Positions 43,444-51,499 are shown, numbered from the stretch's first letter. The stretch is 64,000 bases of DNA from DASQBT01 sp049578545 (GCA_049578545.1 JBAUMF010000023.1:15284-79283); one strand, 5' to 3'. Numbers and translations are program-made. The notes: generated by a model not told the origin, from the sequence alone.

Positions 43444-44989
43444 AGGCCGGGAGGGTCATGAGCCGGGGATCATCCACAGGCATGCCCATGGCGAAGTGAT
43501 AGAGCACCTGAAAACGATTGTCGGTCAGACCAAGAACGTCGTGATCGGCATCGTCAAAGAAACAGCCGATGCCGGTACCGCGCCAGCCTGCGGCTTCGGC
43601 CTCAAGGCTGATGACATGGCCGAGCATACCGGCTTCCCAGTGCAGGTGGCGGTATACGGCGGGGTTCTCCGCAATCGGTGCGGCGAATTCGGCCACCAGC
43701 ATGAATGTCACGGCACTCTGCGAAGCAATGTCCTGATGACAGGAAAGCGTCCGCGCGGTCCTGGCGGCGGGCGCTTGCAGCAGTGAAAATAATGGCCGAT
43801 CAGGGTCTGCGGCTTCCCATTTGAATTCGGTTCGGAAGGCTTCGCGCAACGCCGCTTCTGCGATATTGGTGCGTGGCAGCGCATACAGGCCCGGCGCGAT
43901 GCCTTCCACCTGGTGCAATAGCAAAACAGGATGGACACGCGGCGGCAGTGACCACATGTGCCATACCGGCGAACCGCCCGGCAACAGACAGGAAAGTATT
44001 CGCCGGAACACCGCCACAGGCATGATCGATTGGCCGTCGAAAGCCTGGGCGCTGCGGCGCTGGAGGATGACGCGGGAGGCCAGCGGACCATTTTCGCCCT
44101 CTCTCCCTGCTCTGTTGCTGCTCGCAACAACAGCGGGGAAGACTCCGCGCGTCGCCTCGGCTACCTCGTCGATCACCGGCCACTGATACATGGGCTTTGG
44201 GTCGAGCAGGCTGGGTACGCCGCTCCATTCGTCCCAGGCAAGCGGTGGCGAAGGTGCGTCTCCCGCTTCGGGGACATGTATGGCGACAATGACTTCGGCC
44301 TCCTCGCTTTCCACACCGGCGTAATCTTCGTGCCGATCCGTGCCCAAACAATGCGCTGTGTCCTCAGGAGAGAGAGCGAGCAGGCGCGGCTGCCAGCCGA
44401 ACAATGCAGTGGCGCAGGCCATGGCGCCGAGCACATGACCGATATCGAGCTGGCAATAGCGGAAGGCCCGCTCGCCATATTTCCAGGCCTCGCGCCAGTG
44501 AATGGAGGAAAAGCCCAGCCACAGGCCTGGGCTATTGGTAGCGGCGAGTTTGCTGGCACGCCACTCCAGGGCGTGGTCCCGGCTCTGGTAGTGATACAGA
44601 CCGTCGGCCACCTCATCCACCCACGAGGTGATAACCCAGGTTTCGGTGGGGTGCAGATTGCCGGATGAGGGATTTGCACGCAGGGCCCAGCGGTTGCTGC
44701 CATATTGCTTCCACGCGGTGATGCCGGCGATGAGTCGCAGCAAGGTGCTCAGGTTGCTCACATCGAAGTCTGCTGGCAGACGCCCGGCATTCAGCGCGTG
44801 CCAGGAGATGTTCAGCTCCGGGGGCTTGCGCGGCAACTCGTAGCGGCGGGTACCCTGCCAGTGTCGGAAGGGGTCGGGCTGCGCATCCCAGTCCAGACTG
44901 CCAGGTCCGGGAGCGTAGCGGTCCAGGTGATGCTTGGTGCGCTGGTGATAAGCGTGGACGATGTCAACTGGCGACGGGGCTTTACTCAT
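43436..44989 (-). CDS. SagB/ThcOx-type nitroreductase, nif-associated
   Basis: 517 residues with two nitroreductase-like halves. The first has the FMN-binding RANPSSGNLHPTETWVI, WGFSSIHWREAWKYGERAFRYCQLDIGH and MACATALFGW; the second has RRSAQAFDGQSI and YRHLHWEAGMLGHVISLEAEAAGWRGTGIG. SagB-type enzymes oxidise azolines or reduce small molecules; in nif clusters of several diazotrophs a two-domain form occurs without any known peptide substrate. Its start overlaps nifZ2 by four bases. Substrate unknown. Confidence 0.85.
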   Translation of the reverse strand: MSKAPSPVDIVHAYHQRTKHHLDRYAPGPGSLDWDAQPDPFRHWQGTRRYELPRKPPELNISWHALNAGRLPADFDVSNLSTLLRLIAGITAWKQYGSNRWALRANPSSGNLHPTETWVITSWVDEVADGLYHYQSRDHALEWRASKLAATNSPGLWLGFSSIHWREAWKYGERAFRYCQLDIGHVLGAMACATALFGWQPRLLALSPEDTAHCLGTDRHEDYAGVESEEAEVIVAIHVPEAGDAPSPPLAWDEWSGVPSLLDPKPMYQWPVIDEVAEATRGVFPAVVASSNRAGREGENGPLASRVILQRRSAQAFDGQSIMPVAVFRRILSCLLPGGSPVWHMWSLPPRVHPVLLLHQVEGIAPGLYALPRTNIAEAALREAFRTEFKWEAADPDRPLFSLLQAPAARTARTLSCHQDIASQSAVTFMLVAEFAAPIAENPAVYRHLHWEAGMLGHVISLEAEAAGWRGTGIGCFFDDADHDVLGLTDNRFQVLYHFAMGMPVDDPRLMTLPAYE

Positions 44990-45264
44990 GGGGAAAGAGG
45001 ATCATGGCTCAGTTCTTCGGCCAGACAGCCGATGGGTTCAGCCAGATTATGTCCTGGCGCCATCTCAAAGCGCACCAGGTAGATTTCCTCTTCGGGCACT
45101 TCTTCTACATGACCTACATTGACCACCATCCCCCCGGTGCCGGCAGCCGCAAGCAGCTTGTCGGGGAAGACGCCGGGGATGGCGCTTTCACCCGTTTCCT
45201 CCACGGGATCGTTGTACAGGTTCTGGGTTGCGTAGACCAGATCGCCTAATTGAAAACGGCTCAT
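44986..45264 (-). CDS. NifZ family protein, second copy
   Basis: 92 residues starting MSRFQLGDLVYATQNLYNDP and containing GGMVVNVGHVEEVPEEEIYLVRFE, the NifZ fold without the longer C-terminus of the copy at 34197. ATG 45264 is taken; the frame to 45390 is extension into the apbE 3' end. It lies between apbE and the nitroreductase in the nifN operon. Confidence 0.82.
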   Translation of the reverse strand: MSRFQLGDLVYATQNLYNDPVEETGESAIPGVFPDKLLAAAGTGGMVVNVGHVEEVPEEEIYLVRFEMAPGHNLAEPIGCLAEELSHDPLSP

Positions 45265-45295
45265 TGCTTTATCCTGCTGGTGAGGCTCCAGCGAT

Positions 45296-46345
45296 TTATG
45301 CAAGTCTAACGGTTCGGACTTGCAATGGCTGTTCAGCAAAGCGAACCCGCTCAGCCATGGAAGGGGTGAGCTGTACCCGTCCCTGATCATCCACGATCAT
45401 GACGTCTTCCAAACCCATGCGCCTGGCGACGTCCACCCAGGCCTCGGGTCCCGCTACTACCAGCGCAGTGGCGGGCCCGTCGGCCTTTGCTGCATGCCGG
45501 TGCAGCACCGTCGCGGAAACCACGTGGGTCGCCGGCTGGCCACTGCGCGGATCGATGATGTGCGGGTAGCGCCGGTCGCCATACTGGCGGTAGCGCTCAT
45601 AGGTGCCGGAGGTCACTACCGCCATGCGGCCGCTGACATCCAGCGAGGCAAGCGCGCCTTGGCCTTGGGGATGGCGCACGCCAATGCGCCAGGGACGACC
45701 GCCCCGATCACCCGACACCGCGAGGTTGCCGCCCAGGTTCACCAGGGCACTGCCATAACCCAGGGAAGCGAGGCGGTCGAGCGCCAGGTCGATGGCCGCC
45801 CCTTTGGCGTGGCCGCCCAAATCGATCTGCACATGAGGGTTGCGGCTACTGACCCGATTGCCCTTGAACACCAGGTCTTCCATGCTGGGCGCAGCCGTGA
45901 CCAGATCAGCGATGGTTGCCGCAGCGGGCGGCGCGCCGGTAGGCAGATCGTCGCTGTGGAAACCCCACAGGCCTACCAGACTGCCGATCGCCGGGTTGTA
46001 CAGGCCGCCGCTGGCGCGCGAGATCTCCCTGGCCTCGTACAGCAGCGACAACAGGCCAGGCTCGACAACCTGTTCGCGCCCGGTTTCCAGGGCATGGTTG
46101 AGGTCGCCCAGCGCACCTGGCTTCCATGCATGCCAGTCACGGTTCTGTACGTTGAATTGATGCGAGACGGTGGCGATGGCCGCGCGGGCAGCTTCCTGGT
46201 CGGCGGCAACCACATCCACGTCAACCAGGGTGCCGAACACATACATCTGCTCGCTGACCAGGCTTTCAGCATGCAAGCGGCCAATTGCAGGCAACAGGCA
46301 CGCACCCAGACCAAGCTTCATAAAATCACGACGATTGAGCGACAT
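45296..46345 (-). CDS. apbE: FAD:protein FMN transferase (ApbE family), Tat-exported
   Basis: 349 residues. A twin-arginine signal (NRRDFMKLGLGACLLP) leads into the ApbE domain (GTLVDVDVVAADQE, YNPAIGSLVGLWGFH, VQIDLGGHAKGAAIDLALDRL, LVNLGGNLAVSG, HIIDPRSGQPATHVVSATVLHRHAAKADGPATAL). The enzyme attaches FMN to Thr in membrane flavoproteins such as RnfG or NqrC. An Rnf complex often reduces ferredoxin for nitrogenase, but rnf genes are not in this window. Confidence 0.92.
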   Translation of the reverse strand: MSLNRRDFMKLGLGACLLPAIGRLHAESLVSEQMYVFGTLVDVDVVAADQEAARAAIATVSHQFNVQNRDWHAWKPGALGDLNHALETGREQVVEPGLLSLLYEAREISRASGGLYNPAIGSLVGLWGFHSDDLPTGAPPAAATIADLVTAAPSMEDLVFKGNRVSSRNPHVQIDLGGHAKGAAIDLALDRLASLGYGSALVNLGGNLAVSGDRGGRPWRIGVRHPQGQGALASLDVSGRMAVVTSGTYERYRQYGDRRYPHIIDPRSGQPATHVVSATVLHRHAAKADGPATALVVAGPEAWVDVARRMGLEDVMIVDDQGRVQLTPSMAERVRFAEQPLQVRTVRLA

Positions 46346-46387
46346 GGTTTGACTCCTTCAAATAATATGGAGCAGGCACGAATCAAA

Positions 46388-46463
46388 CTGGATTGCTTTG
46401 TCTGCTTTGCCTCCTCGCAATGACGTCATTGCGAGCGAAGCGCGGCAACGCGCAGCGATCCAG
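46388..46463. repeat. Palindromic REP-like element, copy 1
   Basis: 76 bases with inverted ends CTGGAT...ATCCAG and a central perfect palindrome TCGCAATGACGTCATTGCGA. It sits in the apbE leader. A related 62-base element lies at 47626-47687, sharing GACGTCATTGCGAGCGAAG. Confidence 0.8.
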
Positions 46464-46487
46464 TCTCGTGTGTTTCATATAAATCAC

Positions 46488-46910
46488 TTACCCCAACAGT
46501 ACTGTATAGGCCTGGCGCAGCAGTTCCATTTCCACTGGCCTGCCGCCAACGGCTTCGGTGATCGCAATGAACTTGCCGCCCACCGCCTCGGCCTCATCGA
46601 ACGGCGGATCGGTGGTGGTGAAACTGGCCAGGTGCAACGCAACCGGGCCATTCGGGGTATCCACGGTGGCATGAAATTCGGCTTCGTGAACCAGGCTGCC
46701 GGATGGCAGGCCCAACTTTTCTTCGGCCGTTTTCAGAAAGCTGGCCGGGTGATGCACCACTGAAGACTCACTGTCCTCCATCAGATCAGACAGGGGCGGC
46801 AAGGGATCGAATGCCACCGTGCCGTGCGCCAGACGCAAAAAGCGCAAGCGGCCGCTGGTCTTCTGCTTGTGGGCCAGAATCAGTCGCAGATCGGCAGGAA
46901 AGTCAGGCAT
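46488..46910 (-). CDS. nif-associated protein of unknown function (140 aa)
   Basis: Starts MPDFPADLRLILAHKQKTSGRLRFLRLAHGTVAFDP, with no membrane segment, signal or Cys pattern. The C-terminus (EAVGGKFIAITEAVGGRPVEMELLRQAYTVLLG) resembles a small alpha/beta domain. I do not recognise the family. It is in the nifN operon, ten bases after another unknown gene and 143 bases before apbE. Confidence 0.7.
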   Translation of the reverse strand: MPDFPADLRLILAHKQKTSGRLRFLRLAHGTVAFDPLPPLSDLMEDSESSVVHHPASFLKTAEEKLGLPSGSLVHEAEFHATVDTPNGPVALHLASFTTTDPPFDEAEAVGGKFIAITEAVGGRPVEMELLRQAYTVLLG

Positions 46911-46920
46911 GGTCCACCCT

Positions 46921-47286
46921 TTACGCCATGGGCAACAGGCGGGGTTCCGCCTTGACGGAGCCATCCCGACCCCATGCGGTCACCGCCTCGATAAACCAGC
47001 GCGACCGAACGGGATGGGCGACACACATATCGTATTCTGCGAAATAGCTGCCGTCGCTGTTGATGATGAGTTTGCCAACCCGCTCGTTCAGTTTGTTGCG
47101 CCATATCCCTTCGTAGCCCGGCTTGCCATTGGCGGGGTCGATGACTGTGGTGAACGCGAGTGATTCAACACTGATGTCGGGCAGCTTTCCCGCCGGCACA
47201 TACTGGGTAGCTTCGCCACGCAGGGTGTCTACCAGGAGGCAGGCTGAAGCGTTTGCTTCTGCTGGCAGTCGCGCTTCCGTCACCAT
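46921..47286 (-). CDS. nif-associated protein of unknown function (121 aa)
   Basis: Soluble, mixed alpha/beta look (YEGIWRNKLNERVGKLIINSDGSYFAEYDMCVAHPVRSRWFIEAVTAWGRDG). Two Cys, no obvious metal motif. It overlaps the [2Fe-2S] ferredoxin gene by seven bases, so translation is probably coupled and the two may work together. Family not recognised. Confidence 0.7.
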   Translation of the reverse strand: MVTEARLPAEANASACLLVDTLRGEATQYVPAGKLPDISVESLAFTTVIDPANGKPGYEGIWRNKLNERVGKLIINSDGSYFAEYDMCVAHPVRSRWFIEAVTAWGRDGSVKAEPRLLPMA

Positions 47287-47603
47287 AGATCCGCCGGCAC
47301 TTTCAGGCGTTCGACCGGCTGGCCACCCAGCAGGTGTTGTTCAAAGATGGCCGTGACATCATCCTTCGTCACTACACCGTACATCACCCCTTCCGGGTAG
47401 ACCAGCACGCTGGGACCGCTGCCACAGGGACCAAGGCAGCCGGTTGCGGTTATGGCCACCTTGTCGAAGCACTGGCGTTGCTGGAACTGAAAGTAGAACT
47501 CGTCGAGCACTTCCCGGCAGCCCTTTTCCGTGCAGGAACTGCGCGGGTGACCCGATGGCCGTGCCTGGGAACAGACGAACACATGTTTTTCGGGCCTGGG
47601 CAT
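47280..47603 (-). CDS. Thioredoxin-like [2Fe-2S] ferredoxin
   Basis: 107 residues. The four expected Cys are seen: C11 (HVFVCSQ), C24 (SSCTEKGC nearby) and CLGPCGSGPSV. The fold is that of the Shethna-type [2Fe-2S] ferredoxins known from Azotobacter and Clostridium. It probably carries electrons to or protects nitrogenase components. ATG 47603 (MPRPEKHVFVCSQ). Confidence 0.88.
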   Translation of the reverse strand: MPRPEKHVFVCSQARPSGHPRSSCTEKGCREVLDEFYFQFQQRQCFDKVAITATGCLGPCGSGPSVLVYPEGVMYGVVTKDDVTAIFEQHLLGGQPVERLKVPADLW

Positions 47604-47625
47604 TTTCAACCTTTCTACTAATTCA

Positions 47626-47687
47626 CTGGATCGCGATGGCCTGCGGCCTCGCGACGACGTCATTGCGAGCGAAGCGCGGCAATCCAG
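47626..47687. repeat. Palindromic REP-like element, copy 2
   Basis: 62 bases from CTGGATCGCG to GGCAATCCAG in the gap between fdxB and the [2Fe-2S] ferredoxin gene, sharing GACGTCATTGCGAGCGAAGCGCGGCAA with copy 1. Confidence 0.8.
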
Positions 47688-47712
47688 AATAATTCACCCC
47701 GTTCATCGCGCT

Positions 47713-48009
47713 TTATGCTGCAACCGGCATGGGCTGGTGCGTATGGCAATCCTTGGGACAAACCCGTCCGCATGCGCCGCAGCCGATGCAGTCCAGTGCG
47801 TTCTTGATGGACATGACGCTCATCTGGTCTTCATCCAGATCCTCGTCCAGTTCATCCTCTTCCCGGTCAACCAATTCGAACACGTCGCGCGGGCAAACCT
47901 TGTAGCAGCGGCCGCAGCCGATGCAGGTTTTCTGGTTAAGCTCAACCACGAAAGTGGGCGTCCACGACACTCCACCGCGGGTCAAAGCGGTATAAGGATC
48001 CGACATCAT
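47713..48009 (-). CDS. fdxB: nif-specific ferredoxin III (2x[4Fe-4S])
   Basis: 98 residues with two clusters: CIGCGRCYKVCPRD and CIGCGACGRVCPKD, separated by an acidic stretch (EEDELDEDLDED). It is a standard member of the nifENX region. ATG 48009 overlaps the upstream stop by four bases. Confidence 0.93.
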   Translation of the reverse strand: MMSDPYTALTRGGVSWTPTFVVELNQKTCIGCGRCYKVCPRDVFELVDREEDELDEDLDEDQMSVMSIKNALDCIGCGACGRVCPKDCHTHQPMPVAA

Positions 48010-48218
48010 GCACGTCCCTGCGCGACGTTGAGCCTGGCGATGGCATCGGCCCAAGCCTTGCAGGCGTCATAGGTGGACTGGGCGATACGCGGAATTTCGT
48101 CGTAGGCGGCCGGCAGCCGGTCCTCCACCAGGTCATGCAACTGCGAAGCTTGTTCGCTGGCCAGACGCTTGAGTTTCTTCACCTCGCGGTCCAGTTCCTT
48201 CAGTTCCTCTTCGGTCAT
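48006..48218 (-). CDS. CCE_0567/DUF683 family nif protein
   Basis: 70 residues, two long helices (ELKELDREVKKLKRLASEQASQLHDLVEDRLPAAYDEIPRIAQSTYDACKAWADA). The family is restricted to nif clusters next to DUF269 and fdxB, and one cyanobacterial member was reported to bind metal. The pattern here is typical. Confidence 0.88.
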   Translation of the reverse strand: MTEEELKELDREVKKLKRLASEQASQLHDLVEDRLPAAYDEIPRIAQSTYDACKAWADAIARLNVAQGRA

Positions 48219-48228
48219 GGCTTACCCC

Positions 48229-48696
48229 TTACAGTCCCGCCACTTCGGGATATTTCCCGATGATTTCCAGCGCCACGGAAAGCAGCTTGTCGGCCTCATC
48301 CTTCATCTTCGACAGGTTGTCGAAACTGAAGCGGTGCACATCGCGCAAGGTGCGGTCCATCACGACCAGCTTGCCAACAGTGATGAGCGCCCGGCCAAAG
48401 CCTTCGTGGGTGATGTTGATCGCTGGCACCGCCATATGGCCGCATTCCTTTTCGATGAGCACGGCGATGACGTTATAGAAAGCCTTCACCCGTGACAGCG
48501 TTTCCTCGTCCGGATCGCCAATGGCGGGGATTTCCCGGCGCTGGTCCTTGGTCTTGAGGTAGGCCGCGAGAATGCGCTCCACCGGCCAGCCATCGTAGGT
48601 GCCATAGGTGTCGATGGCGCGCATTTGCTTGGTCATTTCCTGGACAAAGTCGGTAGTCAGCAGTGGGTCGAGTTCGGCAGTGGCCGCAAGATTCAT
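48229..48696 (-). CDS. NifX-associated nitrogen fixation protein (DUF269)
   Basis: 155 residues: FVQEMTKQMRAIDTYGTYDGWPVERILAAYLKTKDQRREIPAIGDPD and INITHEGFGRALITVGKLVVMDRTLRDVHRFSF are DUF269 marks. It is always near nifX and thought to help FeMo-co handling, but without defined biochemistry. It overlaps the rseC-like gene by four bases. Confidence 0.93.
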   Translation of the reverse strand: MNLAATAELDPLLTTDFVQEMTKQMRAIDTYGTYDGWPVERILAAYLKTKDQRREIPAIGDPDEETLSRVKAFYNVIAVLIEKECGHMAVPAINITHEGFGRALITVGKLVVMDRTLRDVHRFSFDNLSKMKDEADKLLSVALEIIGKYPEVAGL

Positions 48697-49130
48697 GGTG
48701 CTTCTCCTTCAGAAATTGGAATTGGGTTGCGTCGTGCATGCAGCCTGGAAGTCTTGGCAAGAAGTCGGGCGCACAGTAGGCCAAGCGCGACTCCTGCAGC
48801 CATGCCGGCGACGGTGCCTGCGTCACCCAGCCCCCTCAATGCAGCCAGGCTGGCCCCCAGGACAGCCAATACAGCAGGCAACAGGTAGGCCATGAGTCCT
48901 GCCTTGAGCAGCTCTGATTCGGTTACCGTTGCCACCAGTTCGTCCCCGGCGCGGACCGTACTGTCGCAAGCCACCGGTATGGCCCTCTGGTGGCGGGCGA
49001 AATACTTGCCCAGGCCGGATACGGCACAGCTGCTGCGGGCGCCGCAGCCCCCGCAACCCGAGTCTTCCGTGGTTCGTACCCAGGCAGTCCCATCGGCAGC
49101 GGTAATGACGCGAATTCGGGTCTCAATCAT
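48693..49130 (-). CDS. RseC/SoxR-reducing system family membrane protein
   Basis: 145 residues. The N-terminal domain has GCGGCGARSSCAV, a Cys-rich motif of the RseC family, and two membrane helices occupy about 80-125. RseC is found with Rnf/Rsx electron-transfer complexes. Its location between nifX and DUF269, together with apbE in the same operon, hints that an Rnf complex feeds this nitrogenase. ATG 49130 overlaps nifX by four bases. Confidence 0.85.
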   Translation of the reverse strand: MIETRIRVITAADGTAWVRTTEDSGCGGCGARSSCAVSGLGKYFARHQRAIPVACDSTVRAGDELVATVTESELLKAGLMAYLLPAVLAVLGASLAALRGLGDAGTVAGMAAGVALGLLCARLLAKTSRLHARRNPIPISEGEAP

Positions 49131-49594
49131 TCTTGCCATCCTTCTGCATCGATATCCGCAAAACGGCGGCTGTCTTTGGGTTTCAAATTCTTCTCCAGCC
49201 AGGTTGGCGGATCGGTGGTGAGGCTCTGGTTCAGGCCACACAGCAATTCGTCGATGACCATGCCTTCCGGTACCTTCATGGGCTGAATGCCGGCGGCCAG
49301 CAACTGCTTGATCGCCGAGGCGCCCACTGCATTGCAGTACACGGCCGCACAGCCATCGAGCAGGGCAATCTTGCTGGCCAGCTTGCCTTCATGGCCGTCC
49401 ATGGCGGTGTCGCTATCGGTGAACTCGGCCACTTCGATGAGCCGGGCATCATCCTCGGACAGCTCGTAGATGGCAAAGGCTTCGGCCGCACCGAAGTGCT
49501 GGTCCACCTGTTTGCGGTCGCTGCTGGCAAAGGCGATTTTCACGCTCATGATCGGCGCCGCCTCAGTGGAGTGAACGAGCTTGAGATGTCTCAT
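49127..49594 (-). CDS. nifX: FeMo cofactor biosynthesis protein NifX
   Basis: 155 residues; the Dinitrogenase_Mo-Fe domain is clear (VKIAFASSDRKQVDQHFGAAEAFAIYEL, LLDGCAAVYCNAVGASAIKQLLAAGIQPMKV). NifX carries FeMo-co precursors between NifB, NifEN and the apo-enzyme. Its ATG at 49594 overlaps the nifN 3' end by 32 bases. Confidence 0.94.
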   Translation of the reverse strand: MRHLKLVHSTEAAPIMSVKIAFASSDRKQVDQHFGAAEAFAIYELSEDDARLIEVAEFTDSDTAMDGHEGKLASKIALLDGCAAVYCNAVGASAIKQLLAAGIQPMKVPEGMVIDELLCGLNQSLTTDPPTWLEKNLKPKDSRRFADIDAEGWQE

Positions 49595-50981
49595 GCGCTT
49601 CCTCGCCCTGCTCCGAGTAAATGGAACGGTAAGGGGTCATCTCGTGGTGGCCATGGGTGACCATCAGGTTGGCCAGATCGAACAGGCTCTGCCGGGTGCC
49701 GCGATAGCCGACCCACAGCTTCTGGTAACCTCCGATCAGGTCGTACTGCGGAAAGCCGGCCCGGTACAAGGGAAGTCCGAGACGATGGGCGGTATCGGCC
49801 GCATGCGAGTTGCAGATGATCAGGTCGGCACCGTTTTCCTTAATGGTCTTTTCCAGGTCTTCCAGGTCGCCCAGCTTGACCTCGGCGGCGGGCACGGAAG
49901 CCAGCACCGGCGACCTTGAGGGCGCCACCGCGGCGCTCACCTCGCAGCCCATGTCCGCAACCAGGCTGGACAGGCCATAAAGCAGATCGGGATCGGCAGC
50001 GATGGCCACCCTGGCAAAACCCAGCATGAAGTGGGTGTCGACCATGGCGTCCTGAAGCTGAGCGCGTTGGCGCTCGATCTTCTCCGGCACCGGCAAGCCG
50101 GCAATTTCGGCAAGTGCAGCGACAAAGGCATCAACATTTTCCAGCCCCATGAGGGACCCGAAACGAAAATCCGGTACGCCAGTCCGTTCCTTGAGCAGGT
50201 CGGCCGCAGCGAACAGCGAATGGCCCAGCACCAGTGTGGCAGCGGATTCGCCCATGGTCGGGATCTCGGTCACCGGCGTGCCGCCCACGGTCAACGGGCT
50301 GAAGGCCGACTCGGTCAGGTGGCCGTCCAGCGCATCGCCGATGTCCGGCAGCACCAGCGGCCGCAAGCCAAACGCCTCGACGAGTTCCTTGATGTGTTCC
50401 AGGTCGCCCGGCGTAAGATGCGCGCCAGCCAGAACATTGACCTGCCTCTTGCGCTTTGCCACCCTCGCCCCTCCGGGGCGAGGGCCGGGGTGAGGGGCAG
50501 ACTCCGGCACGACATATTCGATAATGGCCTTCACCGCCAGGGCAAACCCCGATTCCAGGCAACCGGTGAAGTCCGGCGTATTGACTGGCACCACCGGGAA
50601 GTCGTTGTACTCGGGATGTTCTTCGCGGAATTCCTTCACCAAACGGCGGATGTCCGTGCCCTGGGTTTCAGACAGGCCTGTTGTCGGCAGGCCGATCAAC
50701 GCCGGCTTGCTTTTCTCGGCAATGGTCTTGAGGCCGACAATCACATTGTCATCCGCACCCATGACCGTCGAGGATTGATCCATCGCCGTGGTCTGAAGCG
50801 GAATGGGCTCGCGGAAATGCCGTACAAAAAACACCTTCGCAAAAGCCGTGCAACCCTGGGAGCCATGCATCATTGATATGGCCCGATTGATGCCGAGGAA
50901 AGCCAGCGACGCGCCGACCGGCTGGCTCACCTTGAGCGGATTCACCGCGAGGGCCTTGTTGCGTTTGATAATTTCAGCCAT
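49563..50981 (-). CDS. nifN: Nitrogenase cofactor scaffold subunit NifN
   Basis: 472 residues. Conserved start LAVNPLKVSQPVGASLAFLGINRAISMMHGSQGCTAF, then FVRHFREPIPLQTTAMDQSSTVMG. Residues about 162-177 (APHPGPRPGGARVAKR region) are an extra basic/Pro stretch encoded by a palindromic DNA element, see separate entry. With NifE it forms the scaffold on which FeMo-co is finished. ATG 50981 is 38 bases from a consensus sigma-54 promoter. Unlike usual nifEN, nifE is 2.4 kb away. Confidence 0.95.
   Translation of the reverse strand: MAEIIKRNKALAVNPLKVSQPVGASLAFLGINRAISMMHGSQGCTAFAKVFFVRHFREPIPLQTTAMDQSSTVMGADDNVIVGLKTIAEKSKPALIGLPTTGLSETQGTDIRRLVKEFREEHPEYNDFPVVPVNTPDFTGCLESGFALAVKAIIEYVVPESAPHPGPRPGGARVAKRKRQVNVLAGAHLTPGDLEHIKELVEAFGLRPLVLPDIGDALDGHLTESAFSPLTVGGTPVTEIPTMGESAATLVLGHSLFAAADLLKERTGVPDFRFGSLMGLENVDAFVAALAEIAGLPVPEKIERQRAQLQDAMVDTHFMLGFARVAIAADPDLLYGLSSLVADMGCEVSAAVAPSRSPVLASVPAAEVKLGDLEDLEKTIKENGADLIICNSHAADTAHRLGLPLYRAGFPQYDLIGGYQKLWVGYRGTRQSLFDLANLMVTHGHHEMTPYRSIYSEQGEEAHETSQARSLH
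50462..50497. repeat. Palindromic GC-rich element inside nifN
   Basis: CCCTCGCCCC-TCC-GGGGCGAGGG is a perfect 10-bp inverted repeat, followed by CCGGGGTGAGGGG. It is in frame and adds about 16 residues to NifN. It resembles the widespread mobile palindromes that encode SPHPxPLPxGEG-like peptides. Confidence 0.75.
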
Positions 50982-51018
50982 GGCAGGTCTGCGAAAAAGA
51001 CATCGTTGCTCTTTACAT

Positions 51019-51034
51019 CGCAAACCCCGTGCCA
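51019..51034 (-). promoter_or_regulatory. Sigma-54 promoter of the nifN operon
   Basis: On the minus strand TGGCAC-GGGGT-TTGCG, 15 of 16 positions to consensus. The nifE promoter at 54801 shares GGCACGGGGTTTGC with it. Confidence 0.85.
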
Positions 51035-51079
51035 CGAAGGAAAAGCCTTTTATTTCATGAAATTGACCTACTGATGGCT

Positions 51080-51095
51080 TGTCGCAAACCCGACA
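51080..51095. promoter_or_regulatory. NifA upstream activator site of nifN
   Basis: TGT-CGCAAACCCG-ACA, exact TGT-N10-ACA, 45 bases upstream of the -24 element. The spacing is shorter than usual for NifA sites, but the nifE site has the same spacing. Confidence 0.75.
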
Positions 51096-51499
51096 ACAGC
51101 AGATATCGGGGTGACAACCTGACGGGATTAGCTATGCCCGCTTCGTTGCTGGATAGGCTCTGAATTAATACTTGCCTCGATTCACCCTACTTGATTGATT
51201 CGAGGCTTTCCGCACTTCCGCGTGGAGCAGGCATTCAGAATGAGCTGGTCAACGACCGACTGTTGGCCTTGGCTGACTTTCATGTAGTCACGGCGGTTAT
51301 AGTGAATGTCAGCAATCGGGAACACCTGCGTAAGACAGGAGCGGGCCAATTCCAGACGATCAAGGAGATGGTCCGAATGACGGGAAACCGAAGCATTTCA
51401 GCCAATTGGGAATGACGCAGCCCAAGAAGTAAGCTGGGGGTCCAATGTGGACCACCCTTGATAGACCATCCGGCCGCTACGCCGAGCACCGTTGATTTA
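51096..51499. other. Intergenic region between nifN promoter and cytochrome c gene
   Basis: 404 bases without a supportable gene. A 74-codon frame at 51191-51415 has no family resemblance or ribosome site. Confidence 0.5.

Noticed and set aside
45320..46423. 367-codon plus-strand frame opposite apbE
   Set aside because: Antisense shadow of ApbE, whose Tat signal and motifs are clear.
46388..47687. CRISPR-like repeats from the two palindromic elements
   Set aside because: There are only two divergent copies 1.2 kb apart, without regular spacers or cas genes.
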